From the NCBI RefSeq assembly GCF_949987515.2, contig NC_082688.1, positions 79,798,731 through 79,862,730 on the forward strand: DNA of 64,000 nt, in the 5' to 3' direction. The notes under the pieces were generated by a model that was not told where the DNA came from, searched no databases, and was given only the letters and a program-made list of their open reading frames with translations. A program made the translations under genes and the position numbers. Source of the DNA: Delphinus delphis (taxonomy: Eukaryota > Chordata > Mammalia > Artiodactyla > Delphinidae). This document shows, in pieces, positions 36,196 through 47,086 of the stretch. The stretch's first letter is position 1, and each line of letters opens with the position of its first letter.

Positions 36196-36616
36196 AGACA
36201 GACAACATTAAAAAAAATAGTTCTGAAAGGACAAATTTTGGTCTTTCTAGGATACTCATATGCCTTGGTTTGAACCCATATGTCTTAGACCTTTCTTGAG
36301 TCAGAGAAGATGGGAAGAGAAACAAAAGCACATAGTGTCCTAGAAGCCAAGGGACAAAAAGAAAAGAGTGATCAACTTCTCAAATTCTTTAGAGACATGA
36401 ACTAGGGTGAGGACTGTCAAATAACCTCTGGCAAAAGGCATGACCTTGGGTGAGGGCAATCCTTGCAGAATGATGAGTGTGGGTGTCATACTGAGATGGG
36501 TTGAGGCACAAATAACAGGTAAAAAGAGATCACTGAGCATATATTACTTTTTAACAAGTTCTTCACTGAGAGGACAGAAAACAAATTTACTTCAGGATAA
36601 GGAAGCTCAAATTAAC

Positions 36617-36662
36617 CCCCCCCAACCCCTAGCCCCTACCTTCCCCCCACACCCCCCCCCAC
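36617..36662. repeat. C-rich low-complexity tract
   Basis: Runs of C separated by A/T, including a C9 run near 36651-36660. Confidence 0.85.
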
Positions 36663-36689
36663 CTTGCTCTTCTGTAGGAGAACTAACAT

Positions 36690-36850
36690 TTTCAGCACTT
36701 CTACTAACAGCCAGGCACTAAGTTCCTCATATTCATTATCTCACTTCATTTTCACACGAGCGTTATTAGGATTATTTAGAGGTTCAAAGAGATTGAGTCA
36801 CATAGCCAAGACAGAGGAAGAAACCAAATCTGAACTCAGGATGGCCTGCT
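36690..36850 (-). repeat. MIR SINE
   Basis: Reverse MIR, diverged: 'cactaagttcctcatattca', 'gagattgagtcacatagcca'. Confidence 0.7.
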
Positions 36851-37204
36851 TCCATAGCTCTTGGAATTTCATCTACATGAAGAAAAGGAAAACTGCATAT
36901 ATTAGTAAACTGAGGTGAAGGAGAGAAAGCCAAAGGAGATCCTGGAGGTACAGGGTATGGTGGTAAGAGGAGATCATCATGGAGCAAAGGTCCATCAGTT
37001 TTTTCCCTTTCTATTAGGTCCTTCCTTTAGATACTACATCTCCTAAATTTAATTTAAAAAGAAAACTCATTGACTGCCTCAGATATGGCCTCATTTCTCT
37101 ACACCTTTTCGGAGCAAAACTCCTTAAAGTAGTTGCCTACACTTGCTATTTCCACTTCCTCTTGTCCTATTGTCCCCTAAGTACTCTCCAAAGAAGACTT
37201 TTTC

Positions 37205-37910
37205 CCCTCCAAACTCCACCAAAACTGCTCTTGTTAAGGTCACCAGGAACCTCCACAATGCCGCATCCAGTGGTTGATTTAAGAATCAACCCCGGGCTTC
37301 CCTGGTGGCGCAGTGGTTAAGAATCCGCTTGCCAATGCAGGGGACACGAGTTCAAGCCCTGGTCCGGGAAGATCCCACAGGCCGTGGAGCAACTAAGCCC
37401 GTGGGTCACAACTACTGAGCCTGCGCTCTAGAGCCCACGAGCCACAACTACTGAGCCCATGGGCCACAACTACTAAAGCCCGCACACCTAGAGCCTGTGC
37501 TCCGCAACAAGAGAAGCCACTGCAACAAATCCACACACCGCCACGAAGAGTAGCTCTGCTCGCTGCAACTAGAGAAAGCCCACACACAGCAACGAAGACC
37601 CAATGCAGCCAAAAATAAAATTTAAAAAAATAATAATAATAAAAGAACCAACCTCATCTTACTCAACCAGCAGCAGCATTTAACACAGTCGGTCACTCCC
37701 TCCTGCGGGAGACACTTTCCTCCCTTGGCTTCTGAAACACCACCTAACCTTGATTCCAGCTGCTCCTTCTCAGTCTCCTTTGCTGGCTTGTCTTCTCTCT
37801 CCCTGACCTCAACATTGAGGGACCAGAGAGCTCATGACTAACCTTGCTCCTGCTGCCTCTTACTTTTTACTTTATCTTCTACTTCTCTGCCCCACTATCC
37901 CACTCCACTG
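37205..37910 (+). mobile_element. LINE relic with a reverse-transcriptase motif, split by a SINE
   Basis: Plus-strand text at 37650-37710 ('catcttactcaaccagcagc', 'agcatttaacacagtcggtc') is a decayed form of the reverse-transcriptase motif LLDLSAAFDTVDHxLL found in CR1/L2-type LINEs. The left part (37205-37292) and right part (37643-37910) are separated by a CHR SINE. Frameshifts and stops abound. Confidence 0.55.
37293..37642 (+). mobile_element. CHR-1-type long SINE
   Basis: Head 'gggcttccctggtggcgcag'; the body has three copies of the 'cacaactactgagccc' phrase; the tail is A-rich with TAATAATAATAA. Confidence 0.94.
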
Positions 37911-39106
37911 ACCCCCTTGCTGTCCCTCCTACTCCAAGCATGCTCCTGCCTGTGTGCCTCCTGTCCACCATGCCCCAGTGTCCCTCACTTCATTCAGGGT
38001 GCTGACCACACCATAGAAAACAGCAGCTGCAGTCACTCTCTCACTTCTAACATGGCTTTATTTTTCTCCCAGCACTTATCACCACCTGACACATTATATA
38101 ACTATTTGTTAGTTTGTACATTTCCTGTCTTCCTTCCCTAGATTCTGAGCTCCCCATGAGCAGAGAATCAGTCTGTCCTGTGTATTGCTGTATTGCCTGC
38201 CTAGTACAATGCCAGCACGTAGTAAATAATTAATAAGTACTGGGTCAATGACTAAATGAAAGGAGGCAGAAAGATGGGATCCAGAACCCAAGTGGAGAGG
38301 TTAGCCTCAGAAAGCAGAAGGCATATGCCTTCCTCTGAAAAAAGAAGAAACAAGGCAGAGATAGGCCTTTATTGGATAAGTTTGGTAATAGTTGGAAGTG
38401 GGGAACATGGGTCAGTTTCACACATTAGAGCCCATAATTAGGAAGGTGGGATGGTGGAACAAGGTGATCCATTGAGAGTGAGGACAGATGAGATTAGGAA
38501 GGAATGTAAGGAAAGCAGTAAATGTTAGGAGTTACCATCAAGGCAACTGGGGATAAATAAAAAGACTGCCAAACAGCTGTAGTCTACATGGCCGAGAACA
38601 CCCAGGTCAATGTCTGGAACTAACACACCTGGATCTCAAGACAGATGGAGGGTTAAAACTCCAGGTTTGAAAGTCACTGGCATATAGGTAGTGGTGGAAG
38701 CTGAGAGCAGGAGCTAAAGCAGAGAGTTTCTGAACAAGTAAAGTGCACGCCAAGAGTAGACCCCAGGAAACTGTCAACAGCCAAGGTGTGCATGATGGTT
38801 GCAGAGCCGCTGAAAAGACTGTGAGGAAGCCAGCTGGGCAGCAAGGGGTGAAGAGGAGAGAGGAAGTAGGGAAATCCAGAGAGGAGAGAGCTTCAGAAAG
38901 AAGGGAGGAGTCAGAGGTGTCAATGCTGGAAAGTGGTCAAACAGAAGAACCAATTATTCCAACTGGTTATTAAAGAATTATGGGTCTGGCAATTATCTTA
39001 CTACAACTGATTCCATTGCATTAAAACAATGCTTAGTTTACTTGCTGAACTGCTAGTTAGTAGTTTTCCAAGCAGGGATACAAATCAGTATCTACCAGTG
39101 AGCTTT
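37911..39106. other. Intron, mostly unique
   Basis: 38040-38240 has the look of an old repeat ('tctgagctccccatgagcag', 'cctgcctagtacaatgccag'). There is no coding evidence. Confidence 0.4.
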
Positions 39107-39123
39107 TAAAATACTAATGACTG

Positions 39124-39338
39124 GGCTTCCCTGGTGGCGCAGTGGTTGAGAGTCCGCCTGCCGATGCAGGGGACATGGGTTCGTGCCCCGGTCCGGGAAG
39201 ATCCCACATGGCGCGAAGCGGCTGGGCCCGTGAGCCATGGCCGCTGAGCCTGCGTGTCCAGAGCTTGTGCTCCGCAACGGGAGAGGCCACAACAGTGAGA
39301 GGCCCGCGTACCGCAAAAAAAAAAATAAATAAATAAAA
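39124..39338 (+). mobile_element. CHR-2-type SINE with perfect target-site duplication
   Basis: A complete CHR-2 SINE with an AAATAAATAAATAAAA tail. A perfect 17-bp duplication (taaaatactaatgactg) lies at 39107-39123 and 39339-39355. This is one of the youngest insertions here. Confidence 0.97.
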
Positions 39339-39732
39339 TAAAATACTAATGACTGAATTTTCCCCCTGAATAATTATAGCAGAATATCCAAAGGGTGGGG
39401 TCCAGGCATGAGTTTATTGTGAAAGTCCCAGGGGATTGTAACGTGCAGCCAGGATTGAGAAGTCCCTTGCTAGGGGAAACCAGGCTTTCTACAATAACCG
39501 CGTGGGGAACCTCCATGCCTGGCACATACTTAGCAACCCTAGCCCACCCAACGGGGCAGAGGATAGAAAACTTTGGTCCTTGAGATAATGGGAACAATTT
39601 GTTGGGATGCTGGGGGACCTTGCCTAGGCACCTAAGCCTGGGGATATAATGGTCACCCTCTCTGCCAGGTACCCAACTGCCTATTTGCTTGCTTGGTTTA
39701 GCAGAACCTTCAAACAAAGATCGTGGTCTACC

Positions 39733-39765
39733 ATCATCATCATCATCATCATCATCATTATCATA
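39733..39765. repeat. (ATC)n microsatellite
   Basis: Nine or so ATC units at the edge of a MIR. Confidence 0.95.
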
Positions 39766-40010
39766 TCTATTGAGCTCCTCATTGTACCAGGCACTTGCTA
39801 AGAGCATTACATGCATTAACTCATTTAATTAACTCCTTTAATATGACACTCCTCTGAAGTAGGTACAGCTTTTAATCCCTATTTTATGAGATAAAGAAAC
39901 TGAAGCTCATAAAGTGACTTGCACTTGCCCAAGGATCATAAAGCTAGAAAAAGGCAGAGCTGGGACACTAATCCAGCTCTGCCTCACTCCAGAACCCAAG
40001 CTCTAAGCCA
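39766..40010 (-). repeat. MIR SINE
   Basis: 'attgagctcctcattgtacc', 'actcatttaattaactcctt', 'gaagctcataaagtgacttg'; reverse orientation. Confidence 0.88.
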
Positions 40011-41265
40011 TGCCTACATCAAACTTACACCATACTCCACTGCCGGGGTTGGAGTCCTCTACCTGCCTGAGCAGCTCCCCTGCAGCTTCCTAGTAGGGCT
40101 GCTCTTCCAGCTCCACCTCCCCCTAGGCTGGGCTCTTCCTTGCCAGACTTATGCACAGCTTCCCCAAATCCAGTGCTGACATTAAATCCTTTCCTTGGCA
40201 TTACAGGTAAAGATGTGTCTTCTCCCTTCAACCTTAGACACACATTAACTTCTTTTTAAGGGACTCAAGAGTTATCAAAATTCTAGTGCAAATGAGAACT
40301 GATCCTTTAAAATTCATACAATCAGAACACAGGATTTTAAAACAAAGATGTAAAACTGTTATTTCCATGGCTTCAGCAATTAGCTTTCAGAAAACAGCAT
40401 TCCAGAAGAACAAGTCAAATGTAAATGCAAGAACTAACTAAATCAGCCTTTATTATTGACATCGTACTTCAATAAGGCAGGAGGTCCGTTTTTTGGTTTT
40501 CAGGCATTAGGTATTGGGTCCTTTCTGCCACAAATACTTCTGGGTGTTTCCTGTACTTCTCCAACTAAGCATCCATCACGAAGAGAAATTATTTTATGGG
40601 AACACTTTGCTCCCTGGGTATTAATCTCTGACTCTTTGAAAGCTCCTAGAAGGCAGGGGGATTTCCATAGGGGGCCTTGGCTTATAATTATCATCCCCTT
40701 GGGATCCAGTAAGCAAGCCAGCTCTGAGGGGGTGCACCACTGAGACTTGCTCTGGTAAATCCATACCTGAATGGGTGCAGTTAGTGAGGACTGGGAAGTC
40801 AACCAAGCTTACCAGAGACATCATCAGATTCACTGGACAACTTTCCTGGGATTCATCTTGTATAAAAGCGTCTTTACTTGTTCAAATTGGGTCTTTAGGA
40901 TGGGTTGTTTTCCTGTGCCTCCTAATCAACTGTAGTGATCAAGAGGAACAGTCATGCACTGATTTACTGATATTCTGAAAAGAACTACAGAAATGAACAA
41001 TTTGGAATCATCTATTCCTGGGTTTCTCTATCTTTTTTAACCTTAGCTCCACCAGCCAGGAAGATTTGGTTGAGCTTTACATTCAGTAGCTACAACTGCT
41101 ACATCAATATGATTTTTGTTCATTTTACAAATATGAAATTTGATAATATCACACAAGATATGTGCTCTTTTAGGGGCTCATCCCCAGTTCTGATATGCAA
41201 CCTGTGTCTGCCCCTTGGACTCACTGATGTAGTATCCTTTTTTACCTTAAAGCTAAGGAAACTAA
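40011..41265. other. Unique intronic DNA
   Basis: The minus-strand frame at 40500-40802 is 100 codons long but resembles nothing I know. No splice context supports it. Confidence 0.45.
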
Positions 41266-41266
41266 G

Positions 41267-41390
41267 GGAATTTCCTGGCGGTCCAGTGGTTAGGACTCCA
41301 CGTTCTCACTGCTGAGGGCCTGGGTTCAATCCCTGGTCATAGGAAATAAAATCTCACAAGCTGCGCAGGGCGGGCAAAAAATAGTAATAA
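41267..41390 (+). mobile_element. CHR-family SINE
   Basis: 'gggaatttcctggcggtcca' head and 'gggttcaatccctggtcata'. The flank aaggaaactaa appears on both sides (about 41254-41264 and 41389-41399). It is inserted in a diverged reverse MIR continuing to about 41520. Confidence 0.9.
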
Positions 41391-42094
41391 GGAAACTAAA
41401 GCCCAGAGATCCTCAGATGCCAGAGGCCTGAGGGTTTAAGCTCACAAGGGCAATTAACGCCATGGCTGGGACTAGATCAATGAACTCTGTAATATCACTG
41501 GCTGGTCCATTCCACTCCACCACTGTCCTATGAACTGCACCTAACCCTTTCAAATTCACATTCTCATTTCATGTTTTGGTAAATTAATCCTTATCAATTA
41601 TACAAATTATCATAAGCCCATGTATATGTGTAAATCCCAAAGTGACAGGTATTAGGGCTCCATAGCTGTATCTGCTATCTGTGTGCTGCATACGAACATG
41701 CTTGCTTTACTTTCATCATCACATGTGTCACTTGGTCACTATGTTTTATGGCACCAGAGCTCTGCAGGAATGCTGGGCTCCCAACTTGGATTCTGCCCTC
41801 TCTCTTCTCTTCTCTCTCCACGTCTTCTCCCTGGGAGGCTTCACCCTATCTATGGCCACATTACAGCAAAGAAAGTGATGGTCCCCAAATTTCTATTTCC
41901 ATCTGAGCATCTGTTTCAAGTTCCTGATACATATTCCAGTTGCCTACTGGGTCATCTCTACCTGTACGTGGGTTTGGAAAAGCCAGAAAAATGCCAAGAA
42001 GTTGTTATTGTTACTTGAGGCAACAGGCTACTCTTGCTTTGTTTTGTTTTTTTAAATAATAACTACCACTTATTTTTTTATAAGCTAATTCATT

Positions 42095-42442
42095 TATTTA
42101 TTTTTTGTTTATTTATTTTTGGCTGTGTTGGGTCTTTGTCGCTGTGCACGGGCTTTCTCTAGTTGCGGCGAGCCGGGGCTACTCTTCGTTGCGGCGCACG
42201 GACTTCTCATTGCGGTGGCTTCTCTTGTTGCAGAGCACGGGCTCTAGGCACGTGGGCTTCAGTAGTTGTGGCACGAGGGCTCAGCAGTTGTGGCTCATGG
42301 GCTCTAGAGCGCAGGCTCTGTAGTTGTGGCACACAGGCTTAGTTGCTCCGAGGCATGTGGGATCTTCCCTGACCAGGGCTCGAACCCATGTGCCCTGCAC
42401 TGGCAGGCGGATTACCAACCACTGCACCACCAGGGAAGTCCC
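42095..42442 (-). mobile_element. CHR-1-type long SINE
   Basis: A T-rich tail at 42095-42120, 'gctgtgttgggtctttgtcg', and head 'tgcaccaccagggaagtccc' at the right end. Confidence 0.94.
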
Positions 42443-42762
42443 CAGGCTACTCTTGTTGATATATCTCTTTCCAAGACATAACATGAGCTCGTGGTTAGTA
42501 GATGTAATGGCTTCAGAGTCAAGTTCCCTGTCCCTCCTCACCCCCTTACCTCTGCATACTCTGAAGAGCAAGGACAGAGATTCTCAGTCTTCCCTGTAAT
42601 CAGCTCCTCAAGAGGGAGACACAAGGATGCCCCACAGAATGAGGCTCTTCTTTCTGTCAAAGGGGAGAAAAAGGAATGAAGAAAAGTAAAAAACAACTTA
42701 GCATTGGAAATAATCAAAACAGAAGCATGTGCCAAACACTCTAGAGCAAAATATAATTTAAC

Positions 42763-42796
42763 TTATACTCCAATAAAGAAAAAATATATATATATG
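42763..42796 (+). mobile_element. Ultra-short L1 3' stub
   Basis: Only the last bases of the L1 3' UTR ('ttatactccaataaagaaaa') and an A/T tail are present. They lie between 9-bp copies of taatttaac at 42754-42762 and 42797-42805, indicating an extremely 5'-truncated insertion. Confidence 0.7.
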
Positions 42797-42834
42797 TAAT
42801 TTAACCACTCTGAAAGCTACACTCACTTTCAATG

Positions 42835-43200
42835 ATTTATTTATTCATTCACTCAACTAACATTTACTGAGCACCTAACATGTGTCAATCATGTCCTAGG
42901 CACTCGGATATAGCAGGGAGCAAAGCAGACAAAGGTCCTGCCCTCAAGGAGTTTATAGTCCTGAAGTGAGAGATAGCAATCCACCAAACATACAAAACTT
43001 GTCAATTTGTGATAAGACAACAGAAGAGAATTTAGGCAAAGGAATCTATGTCAATGATGGACCATAGAATCTAATGCAGGTGAGGAGGAAAGCAGGGTAT
43101 GAGAGGGAGTGAATTGCAGTCAGGTCAATGGATTGGACGTCCCAGAATGATACATTGGTGAGGTTGGAAAACTAAAGGCAATTTGCTAGAAAAATAGGAG
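42835..43200 (+). repeat. Old mammal-wide interspersed repeat
   Basis: 'ctaacatttactgagcacct', 'ctgccctcaaggagtttata' and following text. The element class is not certain. Confidence 0.5.
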
Positions 43201-45314
43201 GTGGAAGTCAAAGAGTGAGATACTGACATGGATACTGTGGAGGGGATGCAGCGTGGGGTAATAATGATATCTCAGGCGTGATATAGAAATGGGTAGTTGA
43301 GGCAGGTAAAGGACAAGATCAAGAGAGAAGATGGAGGTCAAAAAACTGACGGGTATTGGACACATCGTACTCATGGATATTGAGGTCACGCAAAATTATA
43401 AAGGAAGTAGAATTGGAGAGAGAGAAACAGGGAGCCCAGGGCTGAATTTGTGTCCTTCCACCAGAGAACTGAATGGGAGTAAGGGAGCGAGCTAGAGCCT
43501 TGAATAGCTCTCTCAATCTCTCTAGGTCTCAGCTGCCACATCTGAAAACAAACTAGCACAAATAAACAATCTATAAGGTGACTTCCACCTAACAGCTCTA
43601 GTTTTGTATGTCCCCAAAGGGACAAGCTGAGATGATTGATTCAACCCCTTAGCCTCCATCTGACAGGTAAAAAGGGGCATAGGGAATGCTAACTATCGAG
43701 TTAACAAGTATATCAATTTATCTGTTAAACAGCATTTGGAATTACACTGTGCATTAGGCATTCCTTTATATGATCCACTCTGGAGCCCTTACTAAGTGCA
43801 TTAATTAACCACGAAGGAAAGAAAATTCAATTGTGCCACCAATCCCTGTCTCTCTCTTCTTTCCGCCATGTCATTTCCACCATTTAAAAGCTGTCAGTGC
43901 TCCTTTCTGATCAAACATGACTTTCTCAACCTGGCGTGTAAGAATCTCCACCAGTGGGCCCCTCCTAGACATCCATTCATTCCAGTGCTCACCATCATGG
44001 GCTGGCCGACTCTAGCACTGCTGCTCAGGCCCTCTACTCCTCACTGCCCCTCACAACCCACACCCCTTGTCCCTGCCCTCCACACACTCACCTCACTCCT
44101 GTAGAGGACAGAGTGATGTCATCCTAGCCCCTGCCATTGACAAGTTCCATATATGTTTACTGATCAGTACAGAAATGACCTTGCTCATCTGCCCTTGTCT
44201 GAGAAAGTCTGCTTTCAGATATTGATGACAAATGGTGACTAGTATGAGCCAATCCCCACGAAGAGTATTAGTTCATTGTTTTGTTTTGTTTTGTTTTTAG
44301 TCCCTGTGGGATTACACTTAAACTGCATGGTTGTTGCTGAAAATTAATTTGCTTAATCATATACTAAAGCTATAACCAGTTAATTGGGCAGTAACTATAT
44401 AATTGGGGGAAATAGGAATAGTGAACCCAAATACTGTAGTTATCGGTATAAAATAAATTCTCCACTACCGTCAACATTTCACGATTCCTCTGATCTGAGA
44501 GTTGAGGCAGATTTTCTCATCATATACTATCATCTCTCCTGCAATTCCTCTTTGCATTTCTTTAAAAGTACCAAGATCAGTTGATATTGTCTGTTCTGGT
44601 TGAAATTCCCACATCCCTGATTTATCTGTTAAATGGCATTCAGAATCACACAAAACTGTTGGTCAACATACACAGCTCCCAAGGGTTTTACATTTTAAAT
44701 AATGAAATGAAAAATTATTTCAAAGAACCATATCCCACCCTCACTCACCTCCTATTTCTCTTATAGATAATATCTTTGTGACAGTTTTGGTCTCTGTCGA
44801 AACTATATAATTTTTGTGATCTATTGGAAATCATAAACCTGGAGGGAAATTTCTTAAAATAAATAAACAAAACCCAAGGATAAGAGGAATTTATTTAAGG
44901 ATTCATATCCTGGGGAACAAAATCCACACTCAACATCATTACCATTGGAATATGGTCAAAAGAAACAAATCCCAAAGGATCCCTGTGTTCCAGATGCAGT
45001 GAGAGAATCTTTACTCCTGCTCTCCTTCAACTCAATCTGCCTACGCTTGGATGGGGGAACTCACCCTAATAGCCAGAAACACTTTACATATGGAATTTTT
45101 TCAGTACTTTTTCAAACCATAAGTATATGCTATTCAAAGATAGATACATACATAGATAGATAGACAATATATATCTTATTCTCTCCAAAAAATATATAAT
45201 CAAATCAGACACAACATCGTTCTCTGCTAGGGTAGGACATACTGTTCACTGCTAAGCAATGGAGAAGCAGACTCTCTGATGGTTCACTTGAAAATATGTC
45301 CAATAGACTCTTAC
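43201..45314. other. Intron, mostly unique; one spliced-looking open block
   Basis: No certain exon. On the minus strand, 44748-44846 is open ('FMISNRSQKLYSFDRDQNC', 'HKDIIYKRNRR') between an AG and a GTGAGTGAG donor. It lies just downstream of the kinase-homology exon, but its phase and wording do not clearly fit the family. Confidence 0.35.
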
Positions 45315-45363
45315 CAAGACCAGGTCTCTTCGTGTGGCAGTCTCCAACAAAATGATGGCATAG
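45315..45363 (-). pseudogene. Guanylate cyclase pseudogene, kinase-homology exon
   Basis: A 49-nt exon reads (x)'YAIILLETATRRDLVL', matching the YSFxIILxEIxxRxxP stretch near the end of the kinase-homology domain of receptor guanylate cyclases. Splice signals are strong on both sides: a pyrimidine tract then TTTGCAG (AG at 45364-45365) and GTAAGAG from 45314. One base at the left completes a codon from a preceding exon that is not visible, and the right end is in phase 0. Ile of EIA is Thr; otherwise it is well preserved. Confidence 0.83.
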
Positions 45364-45989
45364 CTGCAAAAAGACACACAGGTCATTTTGATGTGAAATC
45401 CCTCATCCAGAGAAAATTAAAAATCCACACAGATTTTTAATGTGTGGCTCTGTGAAATGCAGAGCCACCGTTTGCAGGGACAGTGGACACATTGCTTCAG
45501 GTAAGCTCAGCTATACACACATTTGTGAATGCTATGGGGTCGTAATTATCCAGAAAATAGTGAATGTTTCTTCCAAATAAACTTGATTCGCCCATACGTG
45601 TCACATTTGAAAATAAATTTAGACGTTCATAGGCTTATCTATAATTACAGACCAGAAGTTATTTGTTATGCTACTTACATTGCTAATACCTGCTAGTCCA
45701 TGAATATCAACCTGAACTCTTTTGTTAGTTATACTTGGTAAGAGATCATGTTAGAAATACTTTTCCCAGATGCTCATATTCCTGTTACATTTTCATTGTG
45801 GTGTTATATAATCATATCTGAGTGTTTCCTTCTGGTACTTCTAAACTTTCATTTTTCATATTGAAAATTTAAAGCTGCCCCCAAATTAATTTTGGTTAAA
45901 GGTGTGAACTAGGAACCTAATGTTATTTTTGCCAAATGGTTAGACAGTTGTCCTGAATCCTTTATTCACACAATCTCTCCTTTTCTCTC

Positions 45990-46460
45990 TTATTTGAAAT
46001 TCCATTTTTCCAAATACTAAATTATCATATCCACTTTGGCCCATTTCAGGACTATCTGCTTACTTTTCTGCCTCATTCCTCTCCACTCCTACCTCCCACT
46101 CCACCCTCATCTCTAAGCTCTGGTCATACTTAATCGATTTACAATCCCAGACTGGACCATCCTCTACTACATATTTCACACATTGTTCTCTCTCTTTGGA
46201 ATGACCTGTCTTCTCCCCTTCTCCTGGCAAACGTCCACTTTTCCTCAGCTCACCTCCACTGGGAAACCTCCCATGGTCCATTCATTCCCTATGCCCAGTC
46301 TAGACTAGATGCTATCCCCATGTACCTGACACTCCCCTAGGACTTTCATCAACACTTCCATAACTCTGCTTATTTGTCTTTCCCACCAAGCCAAGACATT
46401 CTTGAAGGCAGGAAATATTTCTTATTTATTTTTGTAACCTTCACTGTCCATCACAGTGTT
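45990..46460. repeat. Probable LINE2 3'-end relic
   Basis: Pyrimidine-rich text ('ctctttggaatgacctgtct', 'ctcacctccactgggaaacc') resembles the widespread L2 3' region. Orientation not fixed. Confidence 0.5.
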
Positions 46461-46731
46461 TGTTATATAAATTTATTAGACCTAGCAAGTGCCTACTACT
46501 TGCCTGTAGCTACACTCTTTAGATGTTAAACAGGACTTTCTGTCAGCATCTCCAGTCAGGTCTCCGCTGAGCACCAGTGGGTGAGCCTGGTTCAAAATCC
46601 TGTTCCCTCTAGGCATCCTTGTCTAGATATAATGACCTACCCATTCTCATTCATGCCCCAAGATATAACACAAATCTTCTTCCTAGATAATGCATTCAGA
46701 TGGCAATAGATCCTTAAGAATGTTGATGTAA

Positions 46732-46806
46732 CCTTTCTATTTTTATTATAGAAACTGCAGTTTAAACCTATGCAAGTAAATTTGTGTTAAATTCCTACAA
46801 AAAAAA
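46732..46806 (+). mobile_element. 75-bp retroposed fragment with target-site duplication
   Basis: A short non-L1, non-SINE sequence ends in an A-run (46799-46808). It is bounded by the perfect 13-bp duplication aatgttgatgtaa at 46719-46731 and 46807-46819. This is the hallmark of L1-machinery retroposition of an unidentified RNA fragment. Confidence 0.75.
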
Positions 46807-46832
46807 AATGTTGATGTAAAGAGGGCATGGTT

Positions 46833-47020
46833 CAGAGAGATCAGCTCGGTGCTTTGTAACCACCTAGAGGGGTGGGATAGGGAGGTGGGAGGAGGGAGAC
46901 ACAAGAGGGAAGAGATATTGGGATATATGTATATGTATAGCTGATTCACTTTGTTATAAAGCAGAAACTAACACACCACTGTAAAGCAATTATACTCCAA
47001 TAAAGATGTTAAAAAAAAAA
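46833..47020 (+). mobile_element. L1 3' end
   Basis: 'gagagatcagctcggtgctt' through 'actccaataaagatgttaaa' and an A-run. A short duplication gcatggtt lies at 46825-46832 and 47030-47037. It sits 66 bases from the cyclase exon. Confidence 0.93.
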
Positions 47021-47086
47021 AAGAAGACAGCATGGTTGCAGGATTTCACTAGTGTGTCTCCTACCACGCAAATGCCTGGCTCCTAC

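Noticed and set aside
39733..39765. Direct repeats that might suggest a CRISPR-like or satellite array
   Set aside because: They are simple trinucleotide repeats without spacers. No array of any kind was found in the window.
39346..39816. 156-codon minus-strand frame with a poly-Asp run
   Set aside because: The Asp run is the (ATC)n microsatellite read in reverse, and the rest spans part of a MIR and unique DNA.
40500..40802. 100-codon minus-strand frame
   Set aside because: It lies in the expected interval for missing cyclase exons but shows no kinase-homology or signalling-helix motif and no convincing splice sites.
45421..45640. Search for the HGxLKSxNC kinase-homology exon next to 45.36 kb
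   Set aside because: A weak THGRIK-like phrase appears in one frame, but the surrounding residues and splice sites do not fit.
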